Positions 9,275 through 17,538 of a stretch of 64,000 bases of DNA are shown here, piece after piece. A program made the translations under genes and the position numbers. Position 1 is the first letter of the stretch; the number at the start of each line of letters is the position of its first letter. Origin of the DNA: Franconibacter pulveris DSM 19144 (GTDB lineage Bacteria > Pseudomonadota > Gammaproteobacteria > Enterobacterales > Enterobacteriaceae); NCBI GenBank assembly GCA_000621185.1, contig KK211222.1, forward strand, positions 615,523-679,522. The letters run 5' to 3'. The notes under the pieces were generated by a model, which was not told the DNA's origin, did no database searches, and saw only the letters and a program-made list of their open reading frames with translations.

Positions 9275-9787
9275 CTACTGATAGTTGATGTCAAACTGTA
9301 CACTCGCAATAATCTTTCCTGCGCTAATTTCAGCACTATTTTTTGTCGCCTGTACTTGTGCGGAAAAATTGAGAACGTTAGTACTGTTGCCGACAAGTGT
9401 GTGCTGAACCGTCTCAGTATTAATATTTACCTTTTGACCATTCTCATCGTTAATCCTGATTGCCACCCCTTTAGCAACGCCTTCTACATCATCAAGCGCC
9501 AGTAAAGTTTGATCTACACCGTCAGCTTGCCCCGTAAAAAGCACTTTTATTGAGCCTGGGTTAGATGTATTGCATTCAAGAGAAATAGAAAAAGGCACTG
9601 CTGGAGTGGCATCACCTGGGCCAGAAAAATGATTACTAAATACAGTTCCTAAATCAACCGATTGTGGAGATGAATTCAATACTTTGCAGGTAGCAATCTT
9701 AATGGTCCCAGTAAAATTTAACCACACAACATCGGCGTAAGTATTGCTTGTTACAAGCGCCAAAATACAAAAGAGAATCTTATTCAT
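9275..9787 (-). CDS. fimbrial minor subunit
   Basis: 170-residue pilin-like protein with a signal peptide ending near SNTYA (about residue 18). It has the two-cysteine pilin pattern (C in KIATCKV and in SLECNTS) and the C-terminal beta-zipper ending in FDINYQ, the donor-strand recognition motif for chaperone and usher. It is the last gene of a five-gene operon and overlaps the adhesin gene by 8 bases. By position it corresponds to the minor subunit (LpfE-like) of long polar fimbria-type operons. AT-rich relative to the flanking chromosome. Confidence 0.82.
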   Translation of the reverse strand: MNKILFCILALVTSNTYADVVWLNFTGTIKIATCKVLNSSPQSVDLGTVFSNHFSGPGDATPAVPFSISLECNTSNPGSIKVLFTGQADGVDQTLLALDDVEGVAKGVAIRINDENGQKVNINTETVQHTLVGNSTNVLNFSAQVQATKNSAEISAGKIIASVQFDINYQ

Positions 9788-10754
9788 AAGTCAACTCGAC
9801 CGAAGCTGTTGCATTCGCTATGCCACCTGTTATCGTTGTGCCGGTTTGAAAATACCTTGCACCCCATGTCACTGTTGTGTCACCAACATTAGCAGAATCA
9901 AATAAATCCATTGAAGTACCAACTGTAATGGGTGTGCCTTTAGAATCAAGTACCTGAACCCCTACTCCTGATGCTGTGGACTCATTCTCCGTCATGTGCG
10001 CTGTGCTAAGCGCTATTACGTCTGTATATCCGGTAACTTTTGTGCCATTGAGTATTGCTTTTACTTTGGTGCCTTTATTGCAGGTAAACGAGAAATTAAA
10101 AGGCACGGTTCGTGTACTAGATCCTGGCCCAGTAAAGTCAAAGTTTGTAAATGTCCCAAGAGGGACCTGCACCGATGGTTGTTTGGCGTAGCATGTAGCG
10201 GATACAACGGCGTTTATGTTAATGTAACCCGTTGCCAGTATTGCGGAATCAACATCCGATCTCATCTGTGCAGCGGTGACTGGATAGGGTATTAAAGAAA
10301 TCGGCCCTATTTTTATAAATTCGAAATAGGTATCTCTGTTGTTAACAGGGAAAGTAGCGGGCGTAGAGTATGTATACGTTTTTTGTGCTCCGTAATAAAC
10401 TATATCGTTAGCTAACCCTTCCGTTACGCCCCGAACGCCTATTCCAGATATACCCGTATTGTAAACATTTTCGCCATATGTGCTTTTTTTTGCAGAGGTT
10501 CCAGTGAAATAGGGGGTAAAAACAACAGAGGTAACATTTTTACATTCTACTGGCGCATTACCCGGTGTTAATGGACGAGATACCGCCAGTACAGTGCCCA
10601 ATGGCATTTCCGGTGACACCGTCACCTTTGGAATTGCTGCATTAAAATTTGCGTTTACTGATGCGTTAGTACAATTTGCATATAAAGAAGGACAAATAAA
10701 AATAGTTGTAAGACCAGTAAATAAACTGCTTAGCAGAATCTGAAAGTTTTTCAT
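9780..10754 (-). CDS. fimbrial tip adhesin
   Basis: About 324 residues. A signal peptide (to about residue 27, SLYA) is followed by an N-terminal domain without clear homology to me, probably the receptor-binding part. A C-terminal pilin domain (about 170-324) has C in SATCYA and FTCNKG and ends in the zipper ASVELTYE. Two-domain architecture and position after the usher mark it as the tip adhesin. The ATG at 10754 follows AGAGG at good spacing and leaves 11 bp after the usher stop; an earlier in-frame start would overlap the usher. The receptor is unknown. Confidence 0.8.
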   Translation of the reverse strand: MKNFQILLSSLFTGLTTIFICPSLYANCTNASVNANFNAAIPKVTVSPEMPLGTVLAVSRPLTPGNAPVECKNVTSVVFTPYFTGTSAKKSTYGENVYNTGISGIGVRGVTEGLANDIVYYGAQKTYTYSTPATFPVNNRDTYFEFIKIGPISLIPYPVTAAQMRSDVDSAILATGYININAVVSATCYAKQPSVQVPLGTFTNFDFTGPGSSTRTVPFNFSFTCNKGTKVKAILNGTKVTGYTDVIALSTAHMTENESTASGVGVQVLDSKGTPITVGTSMDLFDSANVGDTTVTWGARYFQTGTTITGGIANATASVELTYE

Positions 10755-10765
10755 AATTAGCCTCT

Positions 10766-13258
10766 TTATCGGCACGTCGTAGTTATTTCTATGACTGAAG
10801 ATTGATCATCATTTGGTAAGATGAAATTTGCCGAGCAATGCTGATTAACACCTTTACCCCAACGTGCATCTAGTTGCCCTTTATCTGGTACGCCACTGAG
10901 ATAAACCGCACCATTCTCGCTGGTAATACCCGTCGTCGGCGCTTTATCGATTACATTCGTGATGGCACCAAAAGGAACATAGCTATTTTTATATTTCAGC
11001 GTAAAAAGTACACGCTTACCTACATTTGTATTAAAATCAGCTAATACTACTGCCCCTGAGGTAGGTATAACATTTTTAACATTCTCAGCCAGTTCAACAG
11101 AGTTACTTAATGTTTCTGGTTTAATAGCGACACGGTTCATCCTATAAGCAGAAGCATAGGGGATTAATGTATAGCCTCGCCAGTCCGTATGTACACCTGG
11201 GTAGTTATCAAAAGCAGCGCCGTTTGCCCCTGGCGCTTTTACCAATACCATTGGCGCAGAGTCGCCAGAATTTGCCTGTCCAAACGTAAGCCCATAAGGA
11301 TGTGCGATTACAGAACCTCTGGCTCCAAAATTAATCTGACTTGAATCTGAGTTTTTGCTGTATCCTGATGTAATCTCCCCATAAGTGGCTTTGTAAGATA
11401 AGCCCATTGAGGCTGAGTTTGTTCCATCTTTAGCAGCATAACTTTCAGCAATATTATAGTTAAGCGTATTGTCAGATGTTACACCGCTCAAACCAGTCAC
11501 ATAGCTGTCACCCGATGTTTTCGAATGCGTTGCAGTAAAGGTTGCCGAAACACTGTTATCAAAAACGGTGAAAGGAACACTCACGTTCGCTGATACTTGT
11601 TTATCATCACCGCCAGTGAAGCCTGAATATTTCGTTTGCGAAAAGGCCAGACCGTACGTTATTGATTGATAAACGCCGTTATAACCCACGCCAATATTCT
11701 TCTCGGTGCCTCCGTTACCCCAATAGTTTTTTTGATAACCAGATAAAAACATAGAGCCGTAGCCTCCCAAACTTTGAAGGAAGCTGAGTTGAAACAATGT
11801 TTTTTCGCGATAATCACTATCTTGTTTCTCAGTGCTTTCCTCCAGGGTATAGAAGCCTTTCGTCGAGTAACGATAACCTGCAAGTGTTACTGTAGAATTT
11901 GTTGCCTCAATATTTTTAGAATACTGAAATCGTATTGAGTGGCCTTTCTTAGTTTCTTTATCATCGCCTTGATTAGCAGCTTTAGCCCCCGTCACGTCTA
12001 TTGAAAATGAACCAATGTTGAATAAATTGAGGCCCAGCCCTAACGCGACGGCCTGGTATTCTTCTGCGAGTTCGCTTCCTCCATAGACTGTTAAATCATG
12101 GGGCAACCCGTAAAAGGCGGTGGTATGTAGAAAACGAGGCGCAAATTCTGTATCTTCGTTCGCGCGATACTTACCGACTGCAACAGCATATTTAATCCGT
12201 CCTTCACGTTGCATCATAGGAACGCTGGCAAAAGGTTGAATGAATTTGCGTTCTGACCCGTCGGCCTCTTTTATTATAACCTCAAGGTCCCCCCCCGCAG
12301 AGGTCGGATAAAGATCGTTAATAACGAATGCTCCTGGGGACACATAGGTTTGATAGATAAGCGAACCATTTTGACGAATACTCACTTGGGCATTGGAGTT
12401 GGCTATGCCACGAATTGTCGGTGCGAAACCCTTAAGGCTGTCAGGAAGCATCTCGTCATCGGAATAAACTTTAACGCCTTTGAATTGCACACTGTCGAAA
12501 ACATCGGAAGGCGTATAAAGCTCACCGACAGCAAGTTTGCTGCCTATGCTCCTTAAATCCCTTTGGGCATAAGTGCTAATGGATTCCCATTTTTGGTAGC
12601 TATCGCTATCATCAAAACAGTATTCGCAACTATCATCTCCAGAATGTTTATTCCAGGTGCTGTAATTTCTAAATCGCCACGCACCCAGGTTAATTCCACT
12701 CCGTAGGTTAAGGAAAATATTTTTATTATCACCTTCAGGCTTATAGTCAGTTTTGCTACCTGAAAGGCTATAATTAATAATTGCCGCTGTTAAGCCATCG
12801 TCCCATAGGCTTGAGTCGACGCTTCCTTGCGCGATATTTTTCAAATTAGACTGAGGGATAGATAAGGTAAGTTCTTGTTTATCAAAATCAAAGTTTGCTA
12901 CTGCATCTGAGATTGATTTTGCAATATCAATGACAGTGTCATCCTCTTCAGCGGGAAGATTTGTAACCCCGAAGCTCTTCAGTTGCCCTATCGTAAATAA
13001 AGGCGACAACTCACCTGCGGCATTAAGTTTAAACTCAACATCTTGGGTGGAAAATTTAGTTTGGTTAATATAGAGATCGACATGATAAATTCCTGGAAGT
13101 TGTTTGCCTTTATCAGCGAACTGTGAGAGATCTACTTCCTCATTAGTAGGATTATCAATCTCCAGTGCTGCTGGATTAAAAACATCCGCAGCATATCCCA
13201 AAGAAGATTCCAAAAGAATAGAGGTTAAAAGCAAACCAAAAGCCTGTTGTCGTTTCAT
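10766..13258 (-). CDS. fimbrial outer-membrane usher
   Basis: 830 residues, normal for FimD/PapC-type ushers. It includes a signal peptide (to about residue 23), the N-terminal periplasmic domain (FNPAALEIDN onward), a 24-strand barrel with middle plug (GSLIYQTYVSPGAFVINDLY region), and two C-terminal domains. The C-terminal part contains the GAVYLSGV segment and a cysteine pair near the end (HCSANF and TTTCR). The protein assembles and secretes subunits handed over by the chaperone. It starts one base after the chaperone stop, so translation is coupled. Confidence 0.92.
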   Translation of the reverse strand: MKRQQAFGLLLTSILLESSLGYAADVFNPAALEIDNPTNEEVDLSQFADKGKQLPGIYHVDLYINQTKFSTQDVEFKLNAAGELSPLFTIGQLKSFGVTNLPAEEDDTVIDIAKSISDAVANFDFDKQELTLSIPQSNLKNIAQGSVDSSLWDDGLTAAIINYSLSGSKTDYKPEGDNKNIFLNLRSGINLGAWRFRNYSTWNKHSGDDSCEYCFDDSDSYQKWESISTYAQRDLRSIGSKLAVGELYTPSDVFDSVQFKGVKVYSDDEMLPDSLKGFAPTIRGIANSNAQVSIRQNGSLIYQTYVSPGAFVINDLYPTSAGGDLEVIIKEADGSERKFIQPFASVPMMQREGRIKYAVAVGKYRANEDTEFAPRFLHTTAFYGLPHDLTVYGGSELAEEYQAVALGLGLNLFNIGSFSIDVTGAKAANQGDDKETKKGHSIRFQYSKNIEATNSTVTLAGYRYSTKGFYTLEESTEKQDSDYREKTLFQLSFLQSLGGYGSMFLSGYQKNYWGNGGTEKNIGVGYNGVYQSITYGLAFSQTKYSGFTGGDDKQVSANVSVPFTVFDNSVSATFTATHSKTSGDSYVTGLSGVTSDNTLNYNIAESYAAKDGTNSASMGLSYKATYGEITSGYSKNSDSSQINFGARGSVIAHPYGLTFGQANSGDSAPMVLVKAPGANGAAFDNYPGVHTDWRGYTLIPYASAYRMNRVAIKPETLSNSVELAENVKNVIPTSGAVVLADFNTNVGKRVLFTLKYKNSYVPFGAITNVIDKAPTTGITSENGAVYLSGVPDKGQLDARWGKGVNQHCSANFILPNDDQSSVIEITTTCR

Positions 13259-13259
13259 A

Positions 13260-13961
13260 TTATTTTACAGTATTGTTAACAGCCTGACTTATTCCGCCGT
13301 AATCCGTTATGGCTTGCCATTTGACCTGATCTTGATTACCTGCTGTTTTAGGAAGCCGGAAATGCTCACTCCCTTTCGGCGGAACCATTTTATCAGTGGT
13401 ATCAATTACAGTGTTGCCTACTTCAAGTTTGTAGAAAGTTATATAAAAAGGTCCAGGATTGGACACAACTAATTCATCTCCATTCCTTTTGAATTGGAGA
13501 GAACGATATGTGTCTTCTGGCTTCCCTTCCAGACCCTCTGGTCGATAAAAAAACTTTATTCTCGATTTTATTGATATTTGCAGTGTGTTGGCTTCAGTCG
13601 GATTAATAGAAGGGATCGCTTTGACATTTAGCCAGTATACGCTTTCTCTGTCAGATGGAAGTTCACCACTAGTTTTAATTATCCGTAATAAATTTTCATT
13701 TTTGGCTTCGAGGCGAAACAGCGGAGGCGTAATTATAAAAGGAAGTTTACTTTTCTTTTTAGCCTCCCCCGCCGCGCCATTTTCATCAAGCCAGCTTTGA
13801 ATAAGATACGGCCGCGCATCGGGATTCCTTATCGACAGGCTAGTTTCTTTTGCTTTTCCATCATAAATAACCCGTGTGCCCCCCAGAATGACCCCAGCAT
13901 TAACTGAAGCAGAAACAGTTATGAAAGTAATTGCCAGAAGACTAGCCATTAATGATTTCAT
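13260..13961 (-). CDS. periplasmic fimbrial chaperone
   Basis: 233-residue PapD-like chaperone with two immunoglobulin-like domains and a signal peptide ending near VNA. Family signatures present are GTRVIYDGKAKETSLSIRN, PYLIQSWLDENG, the FIITPPLFRLEAKNENLLRI strand (FIITPPLFRL), and RIKFFYRPEGL. It donates its G1 strand to pilin subunits in the periplasm and delivers them to the usher. It lies 74 bp downstream of the major pilin gene; such a gap often holds a processing or attenuation site that raises pilin output. Confidence 0.9.
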   Translation of the reverse strand: MKSLMASLLAITFITVSASVNAGVILGGTRVIYDGKAKETSLSIRNPDARPYLIQSWLDENGAAGEAKKKSKLPFIITPPLFRLEAKNENLLRIIKTSGELPSDRESVYWLNVKAIPSINPTEANTLQISIKSRIKFFYRPEGLEGKPEDTYRSLQFKRNGDELVVSNPGPFYITFYKLEVGNTVIDTTDKMVPPKGSEHFRLPKTAGNQDQVKWQAITDYGGISQAVNNTVK

Positions 13962-14035
13962 TTTGACACCCTTAATGAAAGCCGCCTTGATTGAGTATAG
14001 TTATCGAAGCGGCTTTGTCTATTTTGCGACGAATC

Positions 14036-14548
14036 TTATTGATAAATAACAGTAAATTGAGAAGTGCCGTTTGCCGTGCCTGCACCAACGGTGCCAGTGG
14101 AAACGTAACGTGCACCGAATTTCAATTCGGCAGTAGTATCAACAGTATATGTTTTTGAATTGGTGGCCAGATCGATTGCTGTGCCAGCATCATCAGAAAT
14201 TTCAATGCCAAGACCCGTTGCCGTCTGATCGGCATCAAGCGCTAACAGTTTAGCGTTGGTGGAATTAGGCGTACCGTCGAAACGAATGGCAACTTTGGTT
14301 ACGGCTTCAGGACACTCGCTCAGTTTAAGGGTAAAAGGAATGAGAGGCGATTTATCGCCTGCAGCAGCAAACTGCGTAGCGGCTACAGTACCTAATGCGA
14401 CAGATTTATTCTGGTCTGCGGTATCGACATCGCAACCTTCAGCGATTACCTTTCCAGTAAAGGTAATTTTACCATCAGATGCGTTACATACTGCGCTATT
14501 AGCCATAAAAGCTAAAAGAGCCAGGGAAACAATACTAATTTTTTTCAT
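14036..14548 (-). CDS. major fimbrial subunit (pilin)
   Basis: 170-residue type 1-like pilin. Signal peptide to about residue 23 (AVCNA), a cysteine pair (EGCDV and LSECPEA), and the C-terminal zipper QFTVIYQ. First gene of the operon pilin - chaperone - usher - adhesin - minor subunit, the order of lpfABCDE. It forms the shaft of the fibre. Together with its downstream genes it is visibly richer in A and T than the surrounding GC-rich chromosome, indicating acquisition by transfer. Confidence 0.88.
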   Translation of the reverse strand: MKKISIVSLALLAFMANSAVCNASDGKITFTGKVIAEGCDVDTADQNKSVALGTVAATQFAAAGDKSPLIPFTLKLSECPEAVTKVAIRFDGTPNSTNAKLLALDADQTATGLGIEISDDAGTAIDLATNSKTYTVDTTAELKFGARYVSTGTVGAGTANGTSQFTVIYQ

Positions 14549-15009
14549 ATCAACCTCAGTTATACATACTTAAAGTAAAAAAGCTCATAGCACGCTATAG
14601 CTTTTGATATTACCAGGTAAAAGTTACGCCTATGAAAAGCCGTGCGAATCTATTGGCTTACTCGGCGGTTGTTAAATGACAGAACATTAATCATTACTCA
14701 ATAAATTGTTCGTTTCGAAAATGCATATATATGAATTATTAAAAATCGAGATGAATTCCATCAATCCATTCACATGCTAAATTTATCTGTAAGTATATTC
14801 CTTCGGCGTAAAGATAAACCAATCACTCATTTCATTCCATAAATAGACAATTAAGTATCTTTTTAGAAAAAATAAAACAGAGTCTGTTAGCTTCAATCGT
14901 TAATGCGTGTAGGTACCACTTGAAAATTTTAACTGAATGTTATAAATGACTTCAGGATTTTCACTTCCATATACTTTTTAAAAGCCTCTACTCCCAAACG
15001 AAGTAGGTA
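14549..15009. other. AT-rich leader region upstream of the fimbrial operon
   Basis: About 460 bp without a convincing open frame, presumably holding the fimbrial promoter and regulator sites on the minus strand. No invertible element with paired repeats, as in fim switches, and no recombinase gene was seen. Its A+T content matches the fimbrial genes, so it arrived with them. Confidence 0.55.
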
Positions 15010-15047
15010 ACATTCTGGATGCAACTTCACATTCTGGATGCAACTTC
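15010..15047. repeat. 19-bp perfect tandem duplication
   Basis: The unit ACATTCTGGATGCAACTTC occurs twice head to tail (15010-15028, 15029-15047), immediately before the right-hand terminator palindrome, at the edge of the AT-rich fimbrial island. Confidence 0.9.
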
Positions 15048-15052
15048 ATTAC

Positions 15053-15087
15053 AAAAAAAACCTCGCGGTTAACCGCGAGGTTTTTTT
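15053..15087. terminator. terminator palindrome, right copy (VF530 gene)
   Basis: The core CCTCGCGGTTAACCGCGAGG (15061-15080) has A-run before it (15053-15060) and T-run after it (15081-15087), making a bidirectional intrinsic terminator. It serves the minus-strand VF530 gene. The core is identical to that at 9218-9237, on the far side of the fimbrial operon. Confidence 0.85.
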
Positions 15088-15089
15088 CG

Positions 15090-15368
15090 TTATTGGTCGC
15101 CCTTCTTGCTTCGCCAGTTGCTCCAGGGGCTTTCAGCGGGCGGCGCGTCGTCCTGCTCGTTTAACGAATCGAGGTAGAGTGCTTCCACCTCTTTTCGCGC
15201 CCAGGGCGTACGTCGCAAAAACTTCAGGCTCGATTTCACGCTCGGGTCGGTTTTAAAACAGTTGATGTTGATGCGCCGGGCCAGCTCCTCCCAGCCATAG
15301 CGGTTAACTAACGCGGTAACCAGCGCTTCCAGCGTTACGCCATGTAGCGGGTCTTTAGATGCATGCAT
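15090..15368 (-). CDS. VF530 family (DUF2132) protein
   Basis: 92-residue small protein matching the VF530 family by [34 protein letters not shown] and [16 protein letters not shown]. Members are small, helical and suggested to bind DNA; no role is proven. The C-terminal 20 residues are acidic and then basic and lie outside the core. It lies between the fimbrial island and osmC, facing the same way as osmC. Confidence 0.8.
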   Translation of the reverse strand: MHASKDPLHGVTLEALVTALVNRYGWEELARRININCFKTDPSVKSSLKFLRRTPWARKEVEALYLDSLNEQDDAPPAESPWSNWRSKKGDQ

Positions 15369-15451
15369 GTGAAGTCATCCCTCAGCCTGAAAATTTTGCC
15401 CACACCATAAGCGTTTTTTGGCTTTACGTCGCCTGTTTGCGCAGGAAAAAG

Positions 15452-15479
15452 AAAAGGCCCGTCTTGCGACGAGCCTTTT
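15452..15479 (-). terminator. osmC terminator
   Basis: A stem with 12-base arms (15452-15463, 15468-15479; one internal mismatch) and a TTGC loop begins 16 bp after the osmC stop. On the minus strand it continues into a T-rich tract. Confidence 0.7.
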
Positions 15480-15494
15480 GCGCTGCGGAAATAC

Positions 15495-15923
15495 TCAGTT
15501 GAGCTGGTAATCGAGCGTGATTTCCGCTTTCAACACCTGGGAAACCGGGCAGCCCGCTTTCGCTTTCTGGATAATTTTGTCGAAAGCCGCCTCTTCGATG
15601 CCCGGCAGTTTTACCGTGCTGTTCAGGGCGATTTTCGTAATGGCGAACCCGCCTTCGACTTTATCCAGCGAAACATCGGCAGTGGTATCGATGCTTTCAG
15701 GGGTATAACCCTCTTCACCCAGCATCAGCGACAGCGCCATGGAGAAGCAGGCGGCGTGCGCCGCGCCGATAAGCTCTTCCGGGTTGGTGCCCGGCGCGCC
15801 TTCAAAGCGGGTATTAAAGCCATAAGGCTGCTGCTTAAGCGCGCCGCTCTCGGTAGAAACGGTGCCTTTGCCGCGTTTGATATCGCCTTCCCAGTGCGCC
15901 TGGCCTTTCTTATGAATGGTCAT
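15495..15923 (-). CDS. osmC: osmotically inducible peroxiredoxin OsmC
   Basis: 142 residues, very close to E. coli OsmC over its whole length. It is a cytoplasmic dimeric thiol peroxidase that reduces organic hydroperoxides. The peroxidatic and resolving cysteines are visible as AAHAACFSMALS (about C59) and AGCPVSQ (about C125). A GAGGAG ribosome site precedes the ATG. In E. coli expression is RpoS- and osmolarity-dependent, and a matching promoter element is visible upstream here. Confidence 0.96.
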   Translation of the reverse strand: MTIHKKGQAHWEGDIKRGKGTVSTESGALKQQPYGFNTRFEGAPGTNPEELIGAAHAACFSMALSLMLGEEGYTPESIDTTADVSLDKVEGGFAITKIALNSTVKLPGIEEAAFDKIIQKAKAGCPVSQVLKAEITLDYQLN

Positions 15924-15956
15924 CGTTTTCTCCTCTCTGTTAACTGCAAAGTGTTC

Positions 15957-15963
15957 AGTATAG
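15957..15963 (-). promoter_or_regulatory. sigma-S type -10 element of osmC
   Basis: Minus-strand CTATACT, a perfect extended-type RpoS -10 hexamer context, lies 34 bp upstream of the osmC start codon, where E. coli osmC has its stationary-phase promoter. Identified by pattern only. Confidence 0.6.
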
Positions 15964-15994
15964 AAAAGAATTCAGCCCCTTACTGACGAACGGC

Positions 15995-17080
15995 TCAGAC
16001 TGAGAATAGTCCGCGAAGGTGATGCGGCTCGCTGCGCTGGTATTGCGGCGCCACTGCAATCTTGCTGCCAAGCTTCGCCGCTGCGTGCCACGGCCAGCGA
16101 GGGTTAAAGAGAATGCCGCGCGCCAGCGCGATAAACTCCGCCTGGCCGGTAGCGATAATCGCCTCCGCCTGTTCCGGCTCGGTAATAAGCCCCACGGCGA
16201 TTGTCGGAATAGACACCTGATGCTGGATCTGCTGCGCGAAAGGCACCTGGTAGTTCGGGCTGACCGGGATCTTCTGCGCAGGCGTCAGGCCGCCAGTGGA
16301 GACGTGGATATAGGCGCAGCCGCGCGATTCCAGCGCTTTTGCCAGCTGAATTGAGCCTTCAATATCCCAGCCCCCTTCCGCCCAGTCGGTAGCGGAGATG
16401 CGCACGCCCACCGGCAGCGAGACCGCATTTTTGACATCATCGAAAATCTCAAGCACCAGACGCAGGCGGTTTTCGAGGCTGCCGCCATATTCATCGGTGC
16501 GCTGGTTGGCGAGCGGCGAAAGGAACTGGTGCAGCAAATAGCCGTGCGCGGCGTGCAGTTCGATAAGATCAAACCCCGCTTTTTGCGCGCGCCGCGCGCC
16601 GTCGACAAACGCCTGCCTGATGTGGACGATATCTTGCGCGGTCATCGCTTTCGGCGTTCTGTCCTGACCGAAGGCCAGCGCAGAGGGTGCGATAGTTTCC
16701 CAGCCGCCTTCGCTGTCGGAAAGCGATTTGCCGCCCTGCCAGGGGGCGCTGACTGACGCCTTGCGGCCAGCATGGCCTAACTGAATGCCGAGCTTGATGG
16801 GCGACCAGTGGCGAATTTTTTCCACTTCTTTTTGCAGGGCATCGCCGAGCTCGTCGTTCCAGATCCCCAAATCCCCGGGGGAGATACGCCCTTCTGGCGT
16901 GACGGAGGTCGCTTCAACAATCAGCAGCCCCGCGCCAGACTGCGCCAGGGTGCCCAGGTGAACGCTATGCCAGTCTGATGGCGCGCCGTTTGTTGCGGAA
17001 TACTGGCACATCGGCGCGATAATAATGCGGTTAGTTAATGTCAGCTCACCGAGGCGGCCTTCGGAAAACAAGTGACTCAT
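15995..17080 (-). CDS. NADH:flavin oxidoreductase, old yellow enzyme (YqjM-like class)
   Basis: 361-residue FMN-binding TIM barrel. The N-terminal APMCQYS carries the cysteine that marks the YqjM-type class. HAGRKAS, the HAAHGYLLHQFLSPLANQR segment with its paired histidines, and the phosphate-binding GQAEFIALARG are all present. Such enzymes reduce activated C=C bonds in enals, enones or nitro compounds with NAD(P)H. The physiological substrate is not clear. A TTAGGAGG ribosome site precedes the start. Single-gene transcript between osmC and treF. Confidence 0.88.
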   Translation of the reverse strand: MSHLFSEGRLGELTLTNRIIIAPMCQYSATNGAPSDWHSVHLGTLAQSGAGLLIVEATSVTPEGRISPGDLGIWNDELGDALQKEVEKIRHWSPIKLGIQLGHAGRKASVSAPWQGGKSLSDSEGGWETIAPSALAFGQDRTPKAMTAQDIVHIRQAFVDGARRAQKAGFDLIELHAAHGYLLHQFLSPLANQRTDEYGGSLENRLRLVLEIFDDVKNAVSLPVGVRISATDWAEGGWDIEGSIQLAKALESRGCAYIHVSTGGLTPAQKIPVSPNYQVPFAQQIQHQVSIPTIAVGLITEPEQAEAIIATGQAEFIALARGILFNPRWPWHAAAKLGSKIAVAPQYQRSEPHHLRGLFSV

Positions 17081-17484
17081 TTTTACCTCCTAAGCGTGAT
17101 ATCCCCAATGCGGTGAAATCTGTTGCCAAGTATAGAAAGGAACTGCCTGTTTCTGTTGGCGATTTCTGCTGCTAACGCCCCTGACGCTTGTTTTCCCGTA
17201 ACTTTATGTTTCCGGTCATCGAACTACTTTTACGAATTTATAAGTGTTTGTAGAAAAAGTTGCTTGATTTTCCACCAGGCAACGGCGTTACAATTATCAC
17301 CTTACTTGAAACGCCCGAGCGAGCGGCCGGGTGAGCCAGGGTCGATTATCAGATTATTTCCCCACGCAGAGCAAAAGTGGCGGAATGCACTGAATTACGG
17401 CCCTTTTTTGTTTATGACGCACCAGTACTTTCGGCTTTAGCGCCCTGAATTCTTGCCGTTTCCCGGCCCGACGAACCCATTTTG
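17081..17484. other. divergent intergenic region between the oxidoreductase and treF
   Basis: About 400 bp with no gene seen. It must hold the promoters of both flanking genes; only the treF -10 candidate can be pointed to. Confidence 0.5.
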
Positions 17485-17494
17485 CTAGACTTAA
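17485..17494 (+). promoter_or_regulatory. sigma-S-like -10 element of treF
   Basis: CTAGACTTAA, one base off the RpoS-preferred CTATACTTAA, lies 45 bp before the treF start. E. coli treF is RpoS-dependent, which agrees. Pattern match only. Confidence 0.45.
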
Positions 17495-17538
17495 GAGTAA
17501 CGCTTTAACCAAAAGCTACTCTGGAGGTTTTTATTAGT

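Noticed and set aside
14549..15052. Invertible promoter switch for the fimbriae
   Set aside because: No pair of inverted repeats of useful length and no recombinase gene nearby; only a direct tandem repeat was found.
9201..15090. Insertion sequence or integrase at the fimbrial island borders
   Set aside because: No transposase, integrase or tRNA gene is present at either edge; only the terminator palindrome and the small tandem repeat.
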